64,000 nt of DNA from assembly GCA_020637775.1 (NCBI GenBank), contig JACKJV010000006.1, positions 62,001 to 126,000 on the forward strand, in the 5' to 3' direction. Numbering within the stretch: position 1 is the stretch's first letter; every line of letters starts with the position of its first letter. Of the stretch, positions 24,528-34,513 are shown in pieces. Under the pieces are notes generated by a model. That model was given only the letters and a program-made list of their open reading frames with translations, did not search any database and was not told the DNA's origin. The position numbers and the translations under genes were made by a program. The DNA comes from Brucellaceae bacterium. Its GTDB lineage: Bacteria; Pseudomonadota; Alphaproteobacteria; Rhizobiales; Rhizobiaceae.

Positions 24528-25136
24528 TCAGTGACGCACGACGACCTTCGTGCCGACACCGGCCCTCTTGTAAAGATCGATCACGTCTTCGTTGGCCATG
24601 CGAATGCAGCCCGATGACATGGCCTGGCCGATGGTCCAGGGCTGGTTGGTGCCATGGATGCGATACAGCGTGGAGCCGATATAAAGGGCGCGGGCGCCAA
24701 GCGGATTGTTCGGGCCGCCTTCCATGTAGGCCGGCAGCTTGCGGCCCTTGCGCGCCTCGCGGGCGATCATCTGCTTGGGCGGCGTCCAGCCCGGCCATTC
24801 GGCCTTGCGGGTCACCCGGTGGCTACCCTGCCAGGTGAAGCCGTCGCGGCCGACACCGACGGCATATTTCAGCGCCTTGCCATTGCCGAGCCCGTAATAC
24901 AGGCGGCGTTCGGACGTATCGACGAGGATGGTGTTCGCGGGCAGGTCGGAGCGAACCGTCTGGCGCGGGATCGGCGACTTGTCAGATGCATGGCGGCCGT
25001 GGCGCACGCGCGGCTGGCCGCCACGAATGAACTGGGCAAAGCCCGATTCGGCCTGGGCCTGGGCGGTGAGCGAAAAGGTTACGGGAGCCGAAAGGCCGAA
25101 TACGAGAGCGAACAGGGAGAGAAGACGCAACAGCAT
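24528..25136 (-). CDS. L,D-transpeptidase (YkuD/ErfK-YbiS-YcfS-YnhG family)
   Basis: A 202-residue exported enzyme with signal peptide MLLRLLSLFALVFGLSAPVTFSLTAQAQA. The YkuD catalytic signature is complete: HGTNQPWTIGQAMSSGCIRM with His161 and nucleophile Cys177. Such enzymes make 3-3 peptidoglycan cross-links or attach lipoproteins, and are abundant in polar-growing Hyphomicrobiales. It is divergent from the GH25 gene across a 330-base gap holding the 25-bp repeat array. Confidence 0.93.
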   Translation of the reverse strand: MLLRLLSLFALVFGLSAPVTFSLTAQAQAESGFAQFIRGGQPRVRHGRHASDKSPIPRQTVRSDLPANTILVDTSERRLYYGLGNGKALKYAVGVGRDGFTWQGSHRVTRKAEWPGWTPPKQMIAREARKGRKLPAYMEGGPNNPLGARALYIGSTLYRIHGTNQPWTIGQAMSSGCIRMANEDVIDLYKRAGVGTKVVVRH

Positions 25137-25220
25137 GGGAAGAGGTTCCAGGTTTCAAACGGCGGTCAACGGTGAAGCCCGATCAACATGCCAAGCTGGC
25201 AGTCACAGTCAATGACCCTC

Positions 25221-25370
25221 GTCACAAAAGGTGACGGATTGTCTTGTCACAAAAGGTGACGGATTGTCTTGTCACAAAAGGTGACGGTTTGTGCTGTCGC
25301 GAAGGCTGACGGGCCGTCCTGGCGGGAGCGGTCACAGCCCGTCCTGTCGTCGAGGCTCCCTGCAAGTCCT
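25221..25370. repeat. Tandem repeat array, period 25 bp, with GTCAC-N5-GTGAC palindromes
   Basis: Units 25221 and 25246 are identical; 25271 differs at three positions; 25296, 25321 and 25346 keep the 25-base period and the terminal 'GTCCT/GTCTT' but are degenerate. The first three contain GTCAC-AAAAG-GTGAC. It sits in the gap between divergent ldt and GH25 genes, so it may be a cluster of operator sites. The remainder of 25137-25466 shows nothing else I can identify. Confidence 0.85.
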
Positions 25371-25466
25371 TGCCCATGGTGCGGAGCGTCAAGGTTAATT
25401 TCGCATTTGCGATTTATTATTCATTGCCCGGTAACCCTTGCATCATGTGCCCGGCTGCCAGGGCGC

Positions 25467-26471
25467 ATGAAATTCCAACCGTGTCCCGCGTTCCTTTCAA
25501 GGGTGCCCCGCGTGCGTCATTTCGCGACCTGTGCCTGTATTGCCGCTCTCTTCATCTCCGGTTGCACGTCGTCTGGTGTCGATGCGCTGGATCCCGCACC
25601 TGGCATGATCACCGGTTCCATCGGCGTGCCGACGCCGGCTGCGAAGGTGGGGCGCCCGGACGCGCAGGACGGGCAAGCCGCCGCCCATGCCGAACCAGAG
25701 GCCGAAACGCGGCGCCAGATCGCGGCGCTGGCAGCGCCACGGGTGCCTGAAAAGGCGGTCAAGGCGATCGAGCGGTCAATCCGCAAGCCCCGGTTCTCCG
25801 ATGCCAAGCCGGTGAATTTCGGCCGTATCGAGCCGGAGGATTATCCGGTTCACGGGGTGGATGTCTCACGCTGGCAGGGCGAGATCGATTGGCTGAAGCT
25901 GAAGAAGCAGGGCGCCAACTTCGTTTATATCAAGGCCACCGAGGGCGGAGACCATCTCGATCCCAGCTTCATGCGCAACTGGCGCGGGGCCGAAAAGGCA
26001 GGCATCGCGCGCGGTGCCTATCATTTCTTCTACTGGTGCACGATCGCGGAAGTGCAGGCCGACTGGTTCATCCAGAACGTGCCGAAGGAAAAGGGCACAT
26101 TGCCGCCGGTGATCGACGTGGAGTGGAACGCCCATTCCAGGACCTGTCCGAAGCGCCCGTCACGCGACGTGGTGCTGGCCAAGATGAAGGTGTTCATGAA
26201 GAAGATCGAACGCCACTACGGCCAGCAGCCGGTGATCTACACGGCGCCCGATTTCTACAGCGACAACCTGAAAGGCCAGTTCAAGGACCATTCGTTCTGG
26301 CTTCGCGCCGTGGCCGAACATCCCAGCAAGGTCTATCCCGGCCGGGACTTCGCGTTCTGGCAGTATTCCGGCACGGGCCTGGCCTCCGGTGTCGACAATC
26401 ACATCGACCTGAACGCCTTCAACGGTTCCAAGGACGGCTGGCAGGCCTGGTTGAGGAAGCGAACGCGGTGA
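25467..26471 (+). CDS. GH25 family lysozyme, predicted lipoprotein
   Basis: A 334-residue secreted protein. The signal sequence ends in LFISGC, a lipobox with Cys33, so it is probably lipid-anchored. After a 95-residue variable region, the GH25 catalytic domain begins at VHGVDVSRWQGEIDW and continues with FVYIKATEGGD, GAYHFFYW and PPVIDVEWN, where the Asp-x-Glu pair is the catalytic site. It cleaves peptidoglycan beta-1,4 bonds. The frame opens at 25269 inside the repeat array, but the ATG at 25467 starts the signal peptide. Confidence 0.92.
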   Translation: MKFQPCPAFLSRVPRVRHFATCACIAALFISGCTSSGVDALDPAPGMITGSIGVPTPAAKVGRPDAQDGQAAAHAEPEAETRRQIAALAAPRVPEKAVKAIERSIRKPRFSDAKPVNFGRIEPEDYPVHGVDVSRWQGEIDWLKLKKQGANFVYIKATEGGDHLDPSFMRNWRGAEKAGIARGAYHFFYWCTIAEVQADWFIQNVPKEKGTLPPVIDVEWNAHSRTCPKRPSRDVVLAKMKVFMKKIERHYGQQPVIYTAPDFYSDNLKGQFKDHSFWLRAVAEHPSKVYPGRDFAFWQYSGTGLASGVDNHIDLNAFNGSKDGWQAWLRKRTR

Positions 26472-26491
26472 ACGGGGCGGCCGGCCCCGTT
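26471..26491. terminator. Bidirectional stem-loop between GH25 and fumarase genes
   Basis: AACGGGGC (26471-26478) pairs with GCCCCGTT (26484-26491) around a 5-base loop, between two converging genes. No T-run follows on either strand, so termination efficiency is uncertain. Confidence 0.4.
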
Positions 26492-26513
26492 GCCGCTTCC
26501 CACCGGGGCAGGC

Positions 26514-28133
26514 TCAGCCCAGGTTCAGTTCCTTGAAGAAGTCGTTGCCCTTGTCGTCGATGACGATGAAGGCCGGGAAGTCGACCACCTCGATGCGCCA
26601 GATGGCTTCCATGCCCAGCTCGGGATATTCGACCACCTCCACCTTCTTGATGCAGTCCTGCGCAAGGCGGGCGGCAGGGCCGCCGATGGAGCCGAGATAG
26701 AAGCCGTGATGGCGGGCGCAGGCATCGCGCACCTGGCGTGAGCGGTTGCCCTTTGCCAGCATGACCATGGAGCCGCCGAAGGACTGGAACTGGTCGACGT
26801 AACTGTCCATGCGGCCGGCCGTGGTGGGGCCGAAAGAGCCGGATGCATAGCCTTCCGGCGTCTTGGCCGGGCCGGCATAGTAGATCGGATGGTTCTTGAA
26901 ATAGTCCGGCATCGGCTCGCCGTTTTCCAGCCGCTCGCGGATCTTGGCGTGGGCCAGGTCACGCGCCACGATGATCGGGCCGGTAAGCGAAAGGCGGGTC
27001 TTGACCGGGTGCTTCGTCAGTTCCGCGAGGATGTCGCTCATCGGCTGGTTCAGGTCGACCTTCACGACATGTTCGGAGAGTGCCGCCTCGTCGATCTCCG
27101 GCATGTATTTGCCCGGATCGGTTTCCAGCTTCTCAAGGAAGATGCCGTCCTTGGTGATCTTGCCGAGCGCCTGACGGTCGGCGGAACAGGAAACACCGAG
27201 ACCGATGGGCAGGGACGCGCCGTGGCGGGGCAGGCGGATGACGCGCACATCGTGGCAGAAATACTTGCCGCCGAATTGCGCGCCGACACCCATCTGCTGG
27301 GTCAACTTGTGGATCTCGGCCTCCATGTCCAGATCGCGGAAGGCGTGGCCGGTCTCGGAGCCCTGTGTGGGCAGTCCGTCGAGATAGCGGGCGGAGGCAA
27401 GCTTGACCGTCTTGAGATTCATTTCAGCCGAGGTGCCGCCAATGACGATGGCCAGGTGATAGGGCGGGCAGGCGGCTGTGCCGAGCGTCAGGATCTTCTC
27501 CTTGAGGAAGTCGATCAACCGGTCGTGGGTAAGCAGCGAGGGCGTGCCCTGATAGAGAAAGGTCTTGTTGGCCGAGCCGCCACCCTTGGCCATGAACAGG
27601 AACTTGTAGGCGTCCTCGCCTTCCTCGTAGATGTCGATCTGGGCGGGCAGGTTGTTCTTCGTGTTCTTTTCCTCGAACATCGCAAGCGGTGCGAGCTGGG
27701 AATAGCGCAGGTTCTTGCGCTCATAGGCGTCGAGAACGCCGTGGCCGAGCGCCTCGGCATCGCCGCCTTCGGTCCACACGCGGCGGCCCTTCTTGCCCAT
27801 GATGATCGCCGTTCCGGTGTCCTGGCACATGGGCAGCACGCCGCCGGCGGCGATATTGGCATTCTTCAGCAGGTCATAGGCGACGAAGCGGTCGTTCTCG
27901 GTGGCTTCCGGGTCTTCCAGGATCTTCGCAAGCTGGGCCAGGTGGCCGGGGCGCAGAAGGTGGTTGATGTCGGCGAAGGCCGCCTCGGAGAGCAGGCGCA
28001 GACCCTCCGGCTCCAAGGTCAGAACCTCCTGGCCCTTGAACGTGTCCACCGAAACGAAATCGGACGTGAGCTTGCGCCAGGGCGTTTCGTCCTTTGCAAG
28101 CGGAAAAAGGTCAGCGGTAAAGGTCTCGGCCAT
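26514..28133 (-). CDS. fumA: Class I fumarate hydratase ([4Fe-4S])
   Basis: A 539-residue class I fumarase interconverting fumarate and malate in the TCA cycle. The three cluster cysteines lie in [11 protein letters not shown] (Cys103), [10 protein letters not shown] and GVSCSADRQ, in the expected order, with GGGSANK and [12 protein letters not shown] nearby. The C-terminal beta domain contains [58 protein letters not shown]. The start at 28133 is the ATG in good family register; the frame is open further upstream without support. It is the oxygen-sensitive type. A class II fumC may lie elsewhere. Confidence 0.95.
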   Translation of the reverse strand: MAETFTADLFPLAKDETPWRKLTSDFVSVDTFKGQEVLTLEPEGLRLLSEAAFADINHLLRPGHLAQLAKILEDPEATENDRFVAYDLLKNANIAAGGVLPMCQDTGTAIIMGKKGRRVWTEGGDAEALGHGVLDAYERKNLRYSQLAPLAMFEEKNTKNNLPAQIDIYEEGEDAYKFLFMAKGGGSANKTFLYQGTPSLLTHDRLIDFLKEKILTLGTAACPPYHLAIVIGGTSAEMNLKTVKLASARYLDGLPTQGSETGHAFRDLDMEAEIHKLTQQMGVGAQFGGKYFCHDVRVIRLPRHGASLPIGLGVSCSADRQALGKITKDGIFLEKLETDPGKYMPEIDEAALSEHVVKVDLNQPMSDILAELTKHPVKTRLSLTGPIIVARDLAHAKIRERLENGEPMPDYFKNHPIYYAGPAKTPEGYASGSFGPTTAGRMDSYVDQFQSFGGSMVMLAKGNRSRQVRDACARHHGFYLGSIGGPAARLAQDCIKKVEVVEYPELGMEAIWRIEVVDFPAFIVIDDKGNDFFKELNLG

Positions 28134-28400
28134 GTTGTCAGCTCCGATGGCATTGCTGCGAAGTTGGCCCTGTTTAGCGGACCGGCGCGCAAAATCCAGC
28201 CCATCGAAAGGCCGATGCGCTTGCCGGACGCGGCGGAGCCGCGCGGCAGCGGCGGGGATGCGCGATAAATCGATACTCCATGAAATACTAAAACTAGTGT
28301 TGATCCACAAAACAACCTAAAGTTTACCTTTCCGGTGAACCGGGTGTTTGCAGTTTGCGGGTATCGGATAGTCAGTGTGCGGCTATCCTGGGGGTATGGG

Positions 28401-29831
28401 ATGAACATCCAAAGCAAACTCATGCAATTCGCCAGAGCGCGAGGTGGCAATGTCGCGATCACCTTCGCCATCATGATGGTTCCGCTGCTCGGCAGCATCG
28501 TCCTGGCCGTGGACTATTCGAACATGGAGCGGACGCGTGACAGGCTTCAGAACGCGTCCGATGCGGGCGCGCTGATGGCCGCGCGCTATTATGAAGACAA
28601 CGGTAAAATGCCCGATGAAAAGGCCGTCAAGCAGTTCATCAAGGCCAATACCGAGGTTGATTCGGTGGATTTGACCCGGCTGAAGCGGGGAGCCAACGGC
28701 CAGATCTATGTCACCGTGAAGGCGCCATACGATCCCTTCATCATGCAGGCGATCTGGGACAGGGACTATACGATCAAGGTGAAGAGCGTGTCCGTGGCGG
28801 GCCAGGACCAGATCATCGAGGTGGCGATGGCGCTGGACACGACGGAATCCATGATCAATGACGGCAAACTCGACGGGCTGAAAAAGGCGGCGACGAACTT
28901 TACCAACACGTTGTTTGATGCCGCGACCGGGAATTCCGAAATCAAGATCGGAATTGTCCCCTTCAATGTCTATGTCAATGTCGGTCTTCAATACAGGAAT
29001 GAAAAGTGGCTCAAACTTCCCGACGCTGGTAGTCGGCTTTGGTACACTGAATACAAGGAACAAGTAAAAGACCCTGATACTTGCCGAAAGGAGTATGTCA
29101 ACAGGGATGGGGTGCTGAGTTATGAAGAAGTCTGCGATTACAAATGGACTGGAAATATTATTCGCGAAGATCTCGAATGGAATGGATGTGTCGGTTCACG
29201 AGGTACAAATGCTGACCGGATTGCGCTGGAAGACGAGACAACTGACCTCGTCAGTTGGCCGGAAGTCCGACGCTTTCCCGCACTTCCTGGCGCGCGGTGT
29301 GGTGATCCACTTCTTCCCCTGACCAAGAAAAAGCAGGATGTCCTCGATGCGATCGACAATTTGTGGGTCTATTCCAGAACCTATATTGCAGATGGCGTGA
29401 TGTGGGGGCTTCGCATCCTCTCTTCCGTTGCCCCCTTCAGCGAGGGTGCCGATCAGACCGAGTCCGGAAATGGCCAGGTTCGCAAGATCCTCATCGTCAT
29501 GTCGGATGGCGACAACACCCTGGCACCGAGGATGGATAATTCCATCTACAACGCTTTCCACGAAGCAACGTACAAGGACGAAAATAGATTGGTGTCCGAT
29601 CCCACGATCGGTGACGAATGGACGCGTGAGGCCTGCGAGCATGCCAAGAGCCGCGGCGTGGAAATCTTCTCCATCGCCTATGGCACCGAAGTGTCGGCGA
29701 GCGGAAAGAAGGTTCTCAAGGACTGCGCCTCGTCGGGTGCCCATTTCTTCGACGCCAAGTCGGCCAGTGCCCTCGATACGACCTTCCAGAAGATTGCCGA
29801 GGCCCTGACGCGGCTGCGGCTCGTGAAGTAA
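28401..29831 (+). CDS. TadG-like pilus-assembly protein with von Willebrand factor A domain
   Basis: A 476-residue protein. The N-terminus (MNIQSKLMQFARARGGNVAITFAIMMVPLLGSIVLAVDYSNM) is the Tad/RcpC TadG-like 'Flp pilus-assembly' membrane segment. It is followed by a VWA domain with AMALDTTESM at the MIDAS position and VMSDGDNT later. The metal site reads DTTES rather than the common DxSxS. The region at about 29010-29250 is less GC-rich than its neighbours and encodes a cysteine-containing insert (DTCRKEY, YEEVCDYKW, WNGCVG). No other tad genes are present nearby, so it is probably an orphan. Confidence 0.85.
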   Translation: MNIQSKLMQFARARGGNVAITFAIMMVPLLGSIVLAVDYSNMERTRDRLQNASDAGALMAARYYEDNGKMPDEKAVKQFIKANTEVDSVDLTRLKRGANGQIYVTVKAPYDPFIMQAIWDRDYTIKVKSVSVAGQDQIIEVAMALDTTESMINDGKLDGLKKAATNFTNTLFDAATGNSEIKIGIVPFNVYVNVGLQYRNEKWLKLPDAGSRLWYTEYKEQVKDPDTCRKEYVNRDGVLSYEEVCDYKWTGNIIREDLEWNGCVGSRGTNADRIALEDETTDLVSWPEVRRFPALPGARCGDPLLPLTKKKQDVLDAIDNLWVYSRTYIADGVMWGLRILSSVAPFSEGADQTESGNGQVRKILIVMSDGDNTLAPRMDNSIYNAFHEATYKDENRLVSDPTIGDEWTREACEHAKSRGVEIFSIAYGTEVSASGKKVLKDCASSGAHFFDAKSASALDTTFQKIAEALTRLRLVK

Positions 29832-30100
29832 CGCGCCTGGCCGCAGCCACGGTCTCCTGTCGGAGGCTGTTCAGAAGACAGGCGCTTCTGGGAAGAATGC
29901 CGGCCGGTCTGTACATGCGGGCTGGCCTTTTTCACGTGATCGTCAGCGGCAAGGTGCTACTTTTGGCGGCTCCGGCCTTAACGAATTCGATTCAAATCCG
30001 TATCATTCTGGGATAGACAAAGCCGGCGCGGGCACTGAGCCCGGCCGATCAACGCCCGCATCGCCGACGGGCACGCCAGCCAGCCCGGGAACCTGACTTG

Positions 30101-31969
30101 ATGATACGCGCCTTCTCCTCCCGCCTATGCCTTGCCGCCGTCATGGCCTTTTCAGGCTTTCTTGCGCTGCCGGCCAGTCCCGCCCAAGCCCAGGACAATT
30201 GGTTGTCGCGCATCATCCGTGGGCGGTTCGAGACGGACAGCCGGGAGAGGGAGCGGGCGGCTGCCCAGGAAAGACAGAAGAAGAGACCGGTTGCCTCGCT
30301 GCCGAAAGTCTCCGCGCCACGCTATTTCAATTACCAGGCGACGTCGCCCGTGCGTGTCGAATTCGGCAAGATCCTTGCCGCGGCCAGTGCCGTCAGCGCG
30401 CTTTCCCTGCCCGGCGGCGCAAGCTTCACGGCAGCCGCGCCGGCGCTTGAGGGTTTCGACCTGACAGCAGACAAGGCCGATGCCGCGGCCATCGCGGCGC
30501 ATTATGCCGCAAATCCGGATTTCATCTGGGTGTCCGGCTACGGGCCGAACGCCAAGGCGCGCGCGGCGCTGCGGGTGCTGGAAAACGCCGGCGACGAGGG
30601 GCTGGACGCCGAACACTATGGCGTCATCGCGCCAACGGAAGCCTTTTCCATGGATGACATGGCCGGCCGTTTGCAGGCGCTCATCCGCTTCGAGATGACG
30701 CTTTCGGCACGGGTGCTGCGCTATGCGCGCGACGTGGCAGCGGGCCGTGTCGACCCCAACAAGCTTTCGGGCTATCATGACCTGCCGGTCCTGCCCTTCG
30801 ATCCGAAGAAGGCGCTGGCGGATCTGGCTTCCACGACCGATGCCGGCACGTGGCTTGCCGAGCAGGCGCCGCATGGCGACGAATACAAGCGCCTGCGCGC
30901 TGCCATGGCAAAGATCCGGCGTGAGGCGGATGCCGATATCATCGTCGACAGCAAGCTGTTCCTGCGCCCCGGCGGCCAGAGCCCGGAATTCGCCAAGCTG
31001 ATGGAAATCGTGTGGCGCGACGGAAATCCGGAGATCATGGCCGAGCATGGCCGCGCCATCATGGCCGCGCGCAGGAGCGATACCTATACCCAGGATCTGG
31101 TGCCGGTGGTCAAGGCCATCCAGAAGGCGCGGGGCCTCAATCCCGACGGTATCATCGGCCCGCGCACCGTGGCGGCGATCAGCCCGGTTTCCAAGGCGGA
31201 GCGGATGGAAAAGATCCGTCTGGCGCTGGAGCGGCTGCGCTGGCTGCCGCACGACCTGGGCGCGCGCCGCGTGTTCATCAACCAGCCGGAATTCCTGGTC
31301 CGCTATTACGAGCACGACAAGGTGAAGCTTTCGATGCGCGTGGTGGTGGGCAAGAAATCCAACCAGACCTCGTTCTTTTACGACGAGATCGAGCAGGTCG
31401 ACTTCAACCCCTATTGGGGCGTTCCTCGCTCGATCATCGTCAACGAGATGCTGCCGCGTCTGGTCAACGATCCGGGCTATCTCGACAGGGCAGGATACGA
31501 GGTCACCGATTCGAAGGGGCGGCGCATCCCGTCCTCGTCCATCGACTGGGGCGCGCATGGCGCCAACATTCCCTACAATGTGCGCCAGACGCCGGGCGAG
31601 GCCAATGCACTGGGTGAATTGAAGATCCTGTTTCCCAACAAGCACGCCATCTACATGCATGACACGCCGTCGAAATCACTGTTCAATCGGGATTCGCGCG
31701 CCTTTTCGCATGGCTGTGTGCGTTTGCAGAAACCGCGCGAAATGGCAGCGGCGGTGCTCGGCACCAGCATGGATGACATCCGGCGAGAGCTGGCCGCCGG
31801 GCATTCCTCGCGCAAGGTGCCGGTGAAGATCCCGGTCTATGTCGCCTATTTCACCGCCTGGCCGCAGGAAACCGGCGAAATCGGCTTCTTCACCGATGTC
31901 TATGGCCGCGACGAATTCCTGACTCGGGCGCTGGATGCCGTGCGCGATGCGCGCGCGGCGGCGGGCTGA
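30101..31969 (+). CDS. L,D-transpeptidase, YcbB/LdtD-like (large form)
   Basis: A 622-residue periplasmic enzyme with signal peptide ending PAQAQ. An N-terminal region with an Arg/Glu-rich stretch leads to the YcbB-like scaffold, a peptidoglycan-binding-like segment IQKARGLNPDGIIGPRTVAAI, and the YkuD domain with MHDTPSKSLFNRDSRAFSHGCVRLQKP; Cys539 is the nucleophile. WGVPRSIIVNEMLPRL is typical of the YcbB class. The ATG at 30101 is preferred to the adjacent TTG. This is the second L,D-transpeptidase in the window, fitting an organism with much 3-3 cross-linking. Confidence 0.92.
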   Translation: MIRAFSSRLCLAAVMAFSGFLALPASPAQAQDNWLSRIIRGRFETDSRERERAAAQERQKKRPVASLPKVSAPRYFNYQATSPVRVEFGKILAAASAVSALSLPGGASFTAAAPALEGFDLTADKADAAAIAAHYAANPDFIWVSGYGPNAKARAALRVLENAGDEGLDAEHYGVIAPTEAFSMDDMAGRLQALIRFEMTLSARVLRYARDVAAGRVDPNKLSGYHDLPVLPFDPKKALADLASTTDAGTWLAEQAPHGDEYKRLRAAMAKIRREADADIIVDSKLFLRPGGQSPEFAKLMEIVWRDGNPEIMAEHGRAIMAARRSDTYTQDLVPVVKAIQKARGLNPDGIIGPRTVAAISPVSKAERMEKIRLALERLRWLPHDLGARRVFINQPEFLVRYYEHDKVKLSMRVVVGKKSNQTSFFYDEIEQVDFNPYWGVPRSIIVNEMLPRLVNDPGYLDRAGYEVTDSKGRRIPSSSIDWGAHGANIPYNVRQTPGEANALGELKILFPNKHAIYMHDTPSKSLFNRDSRAFSHGCVRLQKPREMAAAVLGTSMDDIRRELAAGHSSRKVPVKIPVYVAYFTAWPQETGEIGFFTDVYGRDEFLTRALDAVRDARAAAG

Positions 31970-31998
31970 CGGACTTCGACGGGTCTTCAAACGACGGA

Positions 31999-32019
31999 CC
32001 GCAGGCTTCAGGTCTGCGG
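31999..32019 (+). terminator. Hairpin downstream of the large L,D-transpeptidase
   Basis: CCGCAG (31999-32004) pairs with CTGCGG (32014-32019), and the inner bases CTT/AGG can extend the stem. The sequence after it (CTGTTGTCTGTC) is only loosely T-rich, so termination is possible but not certain. Confidence 0.35.
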
Positions 32020-32126
32020 CTGTTGTCTGTCTGATGACAGGCAACCAACTTTCGGCGATGACGCGGCAGACCCGGCCGCGGGCTGCGACGCGAATCGCTT
32101 GAGACCACATTTTCAAGACATGAGGA

Positions 32127-32201
32127 TGGTGGGCGCGACAGGGATTGAACCTGTGACCCCTCCCGTGTGAAGGGAGTGCTCTCCCGCTGAGCTACGCGCC
32201 C
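32127..32201 (-). tRNA. tRNA-Val (anticodon CAC)
   Basis: Read on the minus strand: acceptor GGGCGCG pairs with CGCGCCC, D arm GCTC...GAGC, anticodon stem CTCCC/GGGAG with loop TTCACAC (anticodon CAC, decoding GUG), T arm ACAGG-TTCAATC-CCTGT, discriminator A. CCA is encoded. The cloverleaf is complete with no mismatch in any stem. Confidence 0.97.
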
Positions 32202-32265
32202 GGTCGGTTGCGGCGATGCGCCGCTGTCCGGTGCCGCGCGGTATACGAGGGCGCGGCGCGGGAAG

Positions 32266-33000
32266 TCAAGGCGCTTTTGATGCCTGCATGACGGATTTGT
32301 GCGGTGCCTCCTCCGCGTTGCGCATCAGCCGCCGGGCAAGGTCAGGCGTCAGTTCATCGAAATGGTGGATGACGATGGAGGGTTCAAGGCTGGCGATGGG
32401 TTCGGCCGAATAGCCGAATTCAACGGCAATGACGGGTAGTCCGGCTGCCTTTGCGGTGGCGATGTCGGTGTTCGTGTCGCCAACGAGCAATCCGGCTGCG
32501 CCGTCGCCGGCGGCAAGGCGGATCGTCTCGGTCAGGTGGCGCGGGTCGGGCTTGCGGAAGCCGAACGTGTCGGCGCCGGCAATCATGGCGAAGCGGTGTG
32601 CAAGGCCCAGGCTTTCCAGCAGATGCCGGGCAAGCCGCTCGAACTTGTTGGTACAGACGGCAAGTGCGAAACCGGCAGCCTCGAACCGCGCCATGGCTTC
32701 CAGCGCGCCGGGGAAGGGAGCCGAGCGGCCGGGCATCCTGTCGGTGTAATGCTCAAGAAAAAGGGCCAGGAGGCGTTCGCGCTCATCGTTTTCAAGATGC
32801 CTGCGATTGAGCGCAAAGGCCCGCTCGATCATGGCTCGGCCCCCGTGCCCGGCATAGGCGCGCATGGCTTTCTGGTCCACCGGCGGCAGGCCGGCCGCGG
32901 CAATGGCGTGATCCAGCGCATCGAGCAGGTCGGGCGCGGTATCCACAAGCGTTCCGTCAAGGTCAAAGGCGATGACGTTTGCTGAGGCGGCTGAGGGCAT
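32266..33000 (-). CDS. gph: Phosphoglycolate phosphatase (HAD superfamily)
   Basis: A 244-residue HAD hydrolase. Motif [16 protein letters not shown] has the nucleophile and acid Asp pair, motif II is VCTNK, and motifs III/IV are [13 protein letters not shown] and [17 protein letters not shown], in Gph order. It removes phosphate from 2-phosphoglycolate formed during DNA-strand-break repair or oxygenase side reactions. The ATG at 33000 is used; nine extra upstream residues would be needed for 33027. It is divergent from rpiA. Confidence 0.9.
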   Translation of the reverse strand: MPSAASANVIAFDLDGTLVDTAPDLLDALDHAIAAAGLPPVDQKAMRAYAGHGGRAMIERAFALNRRHLENDERERLLALFLEHYTDRMPGRSAPFPGALEAMARFEAAGFALAVCTNKFERLARHLLESLGLAHRFAMIAGADTFGFRKPDPRHLTETIRLAAGDGAAGLLVGDTNTDIATAKAAGLPVIAVEFGYSAEPIASLEPSIVIHHFDELTPDLARRLMRNAEEAPHKSVMQASKAP

Positions 33001-33145
33001 GCGTTTCCATCCACGGCTGATCCGCACCCGCCATAGCCGGGCCGCCGCCGCGCATCAAGCCGCGGGGAGATTGGGCTTTGCCTGCGGGTGCAAAAATGAT
33101 AGGTCACCGGCGATCAATTCGGGAAGGCGGAAAGCAGAACTGCAC

Positions 33146-33856
33146 ATGGATGCCAAGGCGCTGAAAATCGAGGCCGCGCGGGTTGCGCTCGGTCATGTCC
33201 GGGACGGAATGAAACTGGGCATCGGCACCGGGTCGACGGCGGAGGAATTCGTCCGCCTGCTGGCCGAAAAGGTTTCCGCCGGCATGGAAATCATCGGGGT
33301 TCCCACGTCGGAACGGACCGCGGCGCTTTGCCGCGAACTTGGCGTGCCGCTGACAACGCTCGAAGAGACACCGCATCTCGACCTGACAATTGACGGGGCG
33401 GACGAGATCGATCCCGAACTCAACCTGGTCAAGGGCGGCGGTGGCGCATTGCTGCGCGAAAAGATCGTTGCTGCGGCCTCCGATTCGATGATCGTGATTG
33501 CCGACGAGAGCAAGCTGGTCGATCCGCTGGGCGCCTTTCCGCTGCCCATCGAGGTCAACCGGTTCGGTCTGGGCGCCACGCGGCTGGCCGTGGAAACGGT
33601 TGCGCGCAAGCTCGGGCTTGAAGGGCCGCTTTCGCTGCGCATGGCCGGAGACGGCGAATTCGTCACCGATGGCGGACACCTCATTCTCGATGCATCTTTT
33701 GGCCGCATTCCCGATCCAAGAGCGCTTTCGGCAGCCTTGCACGCCGTGCCCGGCGTGGTGGAGCATGGGCTTTTCACTGACATGGCCAGACTGGCGGTCG
33801 TCGCCAGGGCCGGCGGCGTGGAGGAAATCGCGCCGCGCATGAACCAACGGAGCTGA
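33146..33856 (+). CDS. rpiA: Ribose-5-phosphate isomerase A
   Basis: A 236-residue enzyme interconverting ribose 5-phosphate and ribulose 5-phosphate in the pentose phosphate pathway. [12 protein letters not shown] (phosphate-binding loop), [28 protein letters not shown] (catalytic Asp-Glu and Lys) and IADESKLVD are the family hallmarks. The long upstream frame is not coding; the [15 protein letters not shown] start at 33146 is the family N-terminus. The stop is eight bases before the DUF2059 gene, so they probably form a transcript. Confidence 0.96.
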   Translation: MDAKALKIEAARVALGHVRDGMKLGIGTGSTAEEFVRLLAEKVSAGMEIIGVPTSERTAALCRELGVPLTTLEETPHLDLTIDGADEIDPELNLVKGGGGALLREKIVAAASDSMIVIADESKLVDPLGAFPLPIEVNRFGLGATRLAVETVARKLGLEGPLSLRMAGDGEFVTDGGHLILDASFGRIPDPRALSAALHAVPGVVEHGLFTDMARLAVVARAGGVEEIAPRMNQRS

Positions 33857-33863
33857 CGCAGAC

Positions 33864-34382
33864 ATGACACGTATTTCCTTTACCCGCCTCGTGCCGGCAG
33901 CGGCCCTTGCCGCGCTTCTTCTCGCTCCGGTTTCGGCCAGCGCCCAGGATATTTCCGAGGCCCATCTGAAAGCCGCGCGCGACGCCATCGGCGCGCTGCA
34001 TGTCACGGACCAGTTCGATGCCGTTCTGCCGGCCACGGCGCAGCAGTTGCAGGGCCAGCTTGTCCAGAAAAACCCGGACATGGCCGATACGATCAATCAG
34101 GTCGTGCAGAAAGAGGCGCTGGGACTGGTGTCGCGCCGTGCAGACCTGGAGCGCGAAGTGGCGCTGGTCTATGCCCGTTCCTTCAGCGAGGAGGAACTGA
34201 AAGCCATTGCCGGTTTCTACCAGACCGATGCCGGCAAGAAACTGCTTTCGGAAGGCCCCATCGCCACGCGCGAAATGATGAAGGCCGCCGAAATCTGGCA
34301 GCAGGGCATTGCCCGCGACCTGGCGGAGGGCGTGGGCAACGCACTGGCCGAGGCGGCGGGCGGCGACAAGCCGGCCCAGTAA
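33864..34382 (+). CDS. DUF2059 family exported protein
   Basis: A 172-residue protein with signal peptide MTRISFTRLVPAAALAALLLAPVSASAQ and a helical DUF2059 domain: ALHVTDQFDAVLPATAQQLQG and LVYARSFSEEELKAIAGFYQTDAGKKLLSEGP. Its function is unknown; the family is common in alphaproteobacteria and usually exported. It lies eight bases after rpiA and is followed by a clear terminator before gor. Confidence 0.85.
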   Translation: MTRISFTRLVPAAALAALLLAPVSASAQDISEAHLKAARDAIGALHVTDQFDAVLPATAQQLQGQLVQKNPDMADTINQVVQKEALGLVSRRADLEREVALVYARSFSEEELKAIAGFYQTDAGKKLLSEGPIATREMMKAAEIWQQGIARDLAEGVGNALAEAAGGDKPAQ

Positions 34383-34413
34383 CCCGGCTGACCGTCGATT
34401 GCCAAACATTGCC

Positions 34414-34440
34414 AGCCCGGCTCTTGCGGCCGGGCTTTTT
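34414..34440 (+). terminator. Rho-independent terminator after rpiA-DUF2059
   Basis: AGCCCGG (34414-34420) pairs with CCGGGCT (34430-34436) around a 9-base loop, followed directly by TTTTCTTTG. Good intrinsic terminator for the rpiA operon. Confidence 0.85.
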
Positions 34441-34513
34441 CTTTGCCACACCGCTGGCCATATCCTGCCCGGGCGCGTTCGCGCCGATCCGACAGCCAGC
34501 GAAAGGTGATGCC

